Shown here piece after piece: positions 32,950-33,747 of a stretch of DNA of 33,747 nucleotides. Position 1 is the stretch's first letter. Each line of letters starts with the position of its first letter. This stretch comes from Paraburkholderia phenoliruptrix (lineage in GTDB: Bacteria; Pseudomonadota; Gammaproteobacteria; Burkholderiales; Burkholderiaceae): contig NZ_CADIKB010000053.1 in assembly GCF_902859825.1 (NCBI RefSeq), positions 1-33,747 on the forward strand. The letters run 5' to 3'. Below the pieces are notes generated by a model that was not told the origin of the DNA, searched no databases, and saw nothing but the letters and a program-made list of their open reading frames with translations. The position numbers and the translations under genes are program-made.

Positions 32950-33354
32950 GCAGCTTGATCGCGCTCCTCGCGTTCCCACATAAAAGAACGGCGTCGTGCC
33001 CGCGTGGGACGACGCCGCTTCAAAAAACACCACACGCTCGCGGGGGCTGCCCACACGAGTGGAGAAAAAATAACTGCTACGAAAATCTTCCTCAAGATGA
33101 AAGAACTGCTTTTGTAACGACGCGGGCGGTAGTTCGGGCGGTAGTTATTACGCAGCCCTTAGCGCCCGGCCACTGCGGAGCAGCGCTCCATGCGGCGCGA
33201 AAAAGTTATGACTAAAGGCTTCAAAAGCGGCGCCCTTTACACACGCGACGATTTGTTACAGTCCCGCCGCAGCACGCGGTCACAAACCACAGGCGCTGGT
33301 TATTCGCGCGTAAGCCGGGTGAAACCGCCGCGCATTGGCTGTTAAAGCGCAATG
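32950..33354. other. Intergenic region with a hairpin, no gene seen
   Basis: About 400 bp between the MFS fragment and the RlpA-like gene hold no recognised gene. It contains the hairpin listed below, two close copies of CGGGCGGTAGTT (33122-33146 region), and AT-richer stretches at 33060-33120 and 33200-33260. Confidence 0.5.
32989..33017 (-). terminator. Strong hairpin, possible terminator
   Basis: CGGCGTCGT (32989-32997) pairs perfectly with ACGACGCCG (33009-33017), and inside it CCC pairs with GGG around GCGT. On the minus strand the stem is followed by TTCTTTT, so it could stop transcription from the RlpA-like gene, though it lies about 340 bp past that stop. On the plus strand no T-run follows. 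Confidence 0.5.
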
Positions 33355-33747
33355 TCAGGCCGGCAGATCCATGCAGCGGCGCACGCCATCCGCGCCGCGC
33401 ACGGGCGCGACGTGCTCGAGCCTGACCTGCGCGCTGCCGGCCCGGCGAACGCCGAGTGCCTCCGCGGCGGCGTACGAGAGGTCGATGATCCGTCCGCGCA
33501 CGAATGGCCCTCTGTCGTTGATACGCACGACGACAGAACGTGTACGGACCAGCGACGTCACACGCACACAGGCGCCTAACGGCAAGGTGCGGTGCGCTGC
33601 CGTCAATGCATGCATGTCGTAGCGTTCGCCGCTCGCGGGGCAATGTCCCAGGCGTAGTTGAAGGTTGAAGGCGGCGGTTCGCCAGTGGAATCCGAGAGAA
33701 TCGGGTTTCCAGGACCAACCTCCCGAACAGGGAACCAAGGAGAACCG
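33355..33747 (-). CDS. RlpA-like DPBB-domain protein, partial at window edge
   Basis: The C-terminal part reads PASGERYDMHALTAAHRTLP, then RTRSVVVRINDRGPFVRGRIIDLSYAAAEALGV, which is the double-psi beta-barrel of RlpA-type septal lytic transglycosylases. The His (AAHRT) and Asp (INDRG) that correspond to catalytic residues are present. The frame is open to the right end of the window, so the start is outside. The sequence just upstream of PASGERY lacks the usual GxASWYG block and looks unrelated, so the N-terminus is altered, frameshifted or divergent. There is no SPOR domain at the C-terminus. Confidence 0.7.
   Translation of the reverse strand, partial: RFSLVPCSGGWSWKPDSLGFHWRTAAFNLQLRLGHCPASGERYDMHALTAAHRTLPLGACVRVTSLVRTRSVVVRINDRGPFVRGRIIDLSYAAAEALGVRRAGSAQVRLEHVAPVRGADGVRRCMDLPA

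Noticed and set aside
33122..33146. Two direct copies of CGGGCGGTAGTT as a possible iteron array
   Set aside because: Two adjacent copies only, with no replication gene or further repeats nearby.

Overview
The window is high-GC betaproteobacterial DNA. Gene content and order point to Burkholderiaceae, most likely Paraburkholderia, Caballeronia or Burkholderia: CobN with ChlI/ChlD-type partners, a FecR/LysM plus CHASE2-kinase locus, and FadR-type GntR regulators around a Pot-type transporter. This assignment rests on family recognition, not on a search. Almost every base is coding. I found no tRNA, rRNA, CRISPR array or intact insertion sequence.

Layout. (1) 413-1366 (+): a YcgR-like PilZ protein. 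(2) 1401-12823: a cobalamin block built around a divergent control region at 8065-9057 that holds two cobalamin riboswitches back to back. Leftward run cobW, cobN, a ChlI-like AAA+ ATPase and a VWA protein (cobalt delivery and insertion). Rightward run cobA, cobE, cobO, cobB and bluB (tetrapyrrole methylation, amidation, adenosylation, lower-ligand synthesis). Most junctions overlap by a few bases, so each arm looks like a single B12-repressed operon. (3) 12838-18333 (-): response regulator, FecR/LysM periplasmic protein, CHASE2 sensor kinase and a lipoprotein, probably one signalling operon. (4) 18334-19208: about 870 bp with no convincing gene.

(5) 19209-29401 (-): a tightly packed catabolic and uptake operon. 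In transcription order it encodes a DUF1185 protein, an alpha/beta hydrolase, a flavin reductase with a degenerate Nudix-like tail, an LLM flavin monooxygenase, an aldehyde dehydrogenase, a NIPSNAP protein, a PotD-like binding protein, two permeases, an ATPase and a GntR/FCD regulator. A paralogous GntR regulator (29700-30386) lies upstream. Near-identical 12-bp palindromes (ATGGNATNCCAT) sit at the operon promoter (two copies, 42 bp centre to centre) and in front of the upstream regulator (one copy). The substrate is unknown. This is the best candidate for an undescribed pathway here.

(6) 30479-32168: a hipBA toxin-antitoxin pair whose promoter carries three 17-bp imperfect palindromes spaced exactly 26 bp apart. 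(7) 32239-32949: the 3' ends of an AraC-type regulator and an MFS transporter, facing away from a shared junction, as if one deletion removed the divergent promoter and both 5' halves. (8) 33355 to the window end (-): the 3' part of an RlpA/DPBB protein.

How the parts work together: in block 2, cobalt handling and corrin-ring chemistry are shut off together when cobalamin is plentiful. In block 5, the transporter, a two-component flavin oxygenase, a hydrolase and an aldehyde dehydrogenase form a plausible import, oxygenate, hydrolyse and oxidise route under GntR control.
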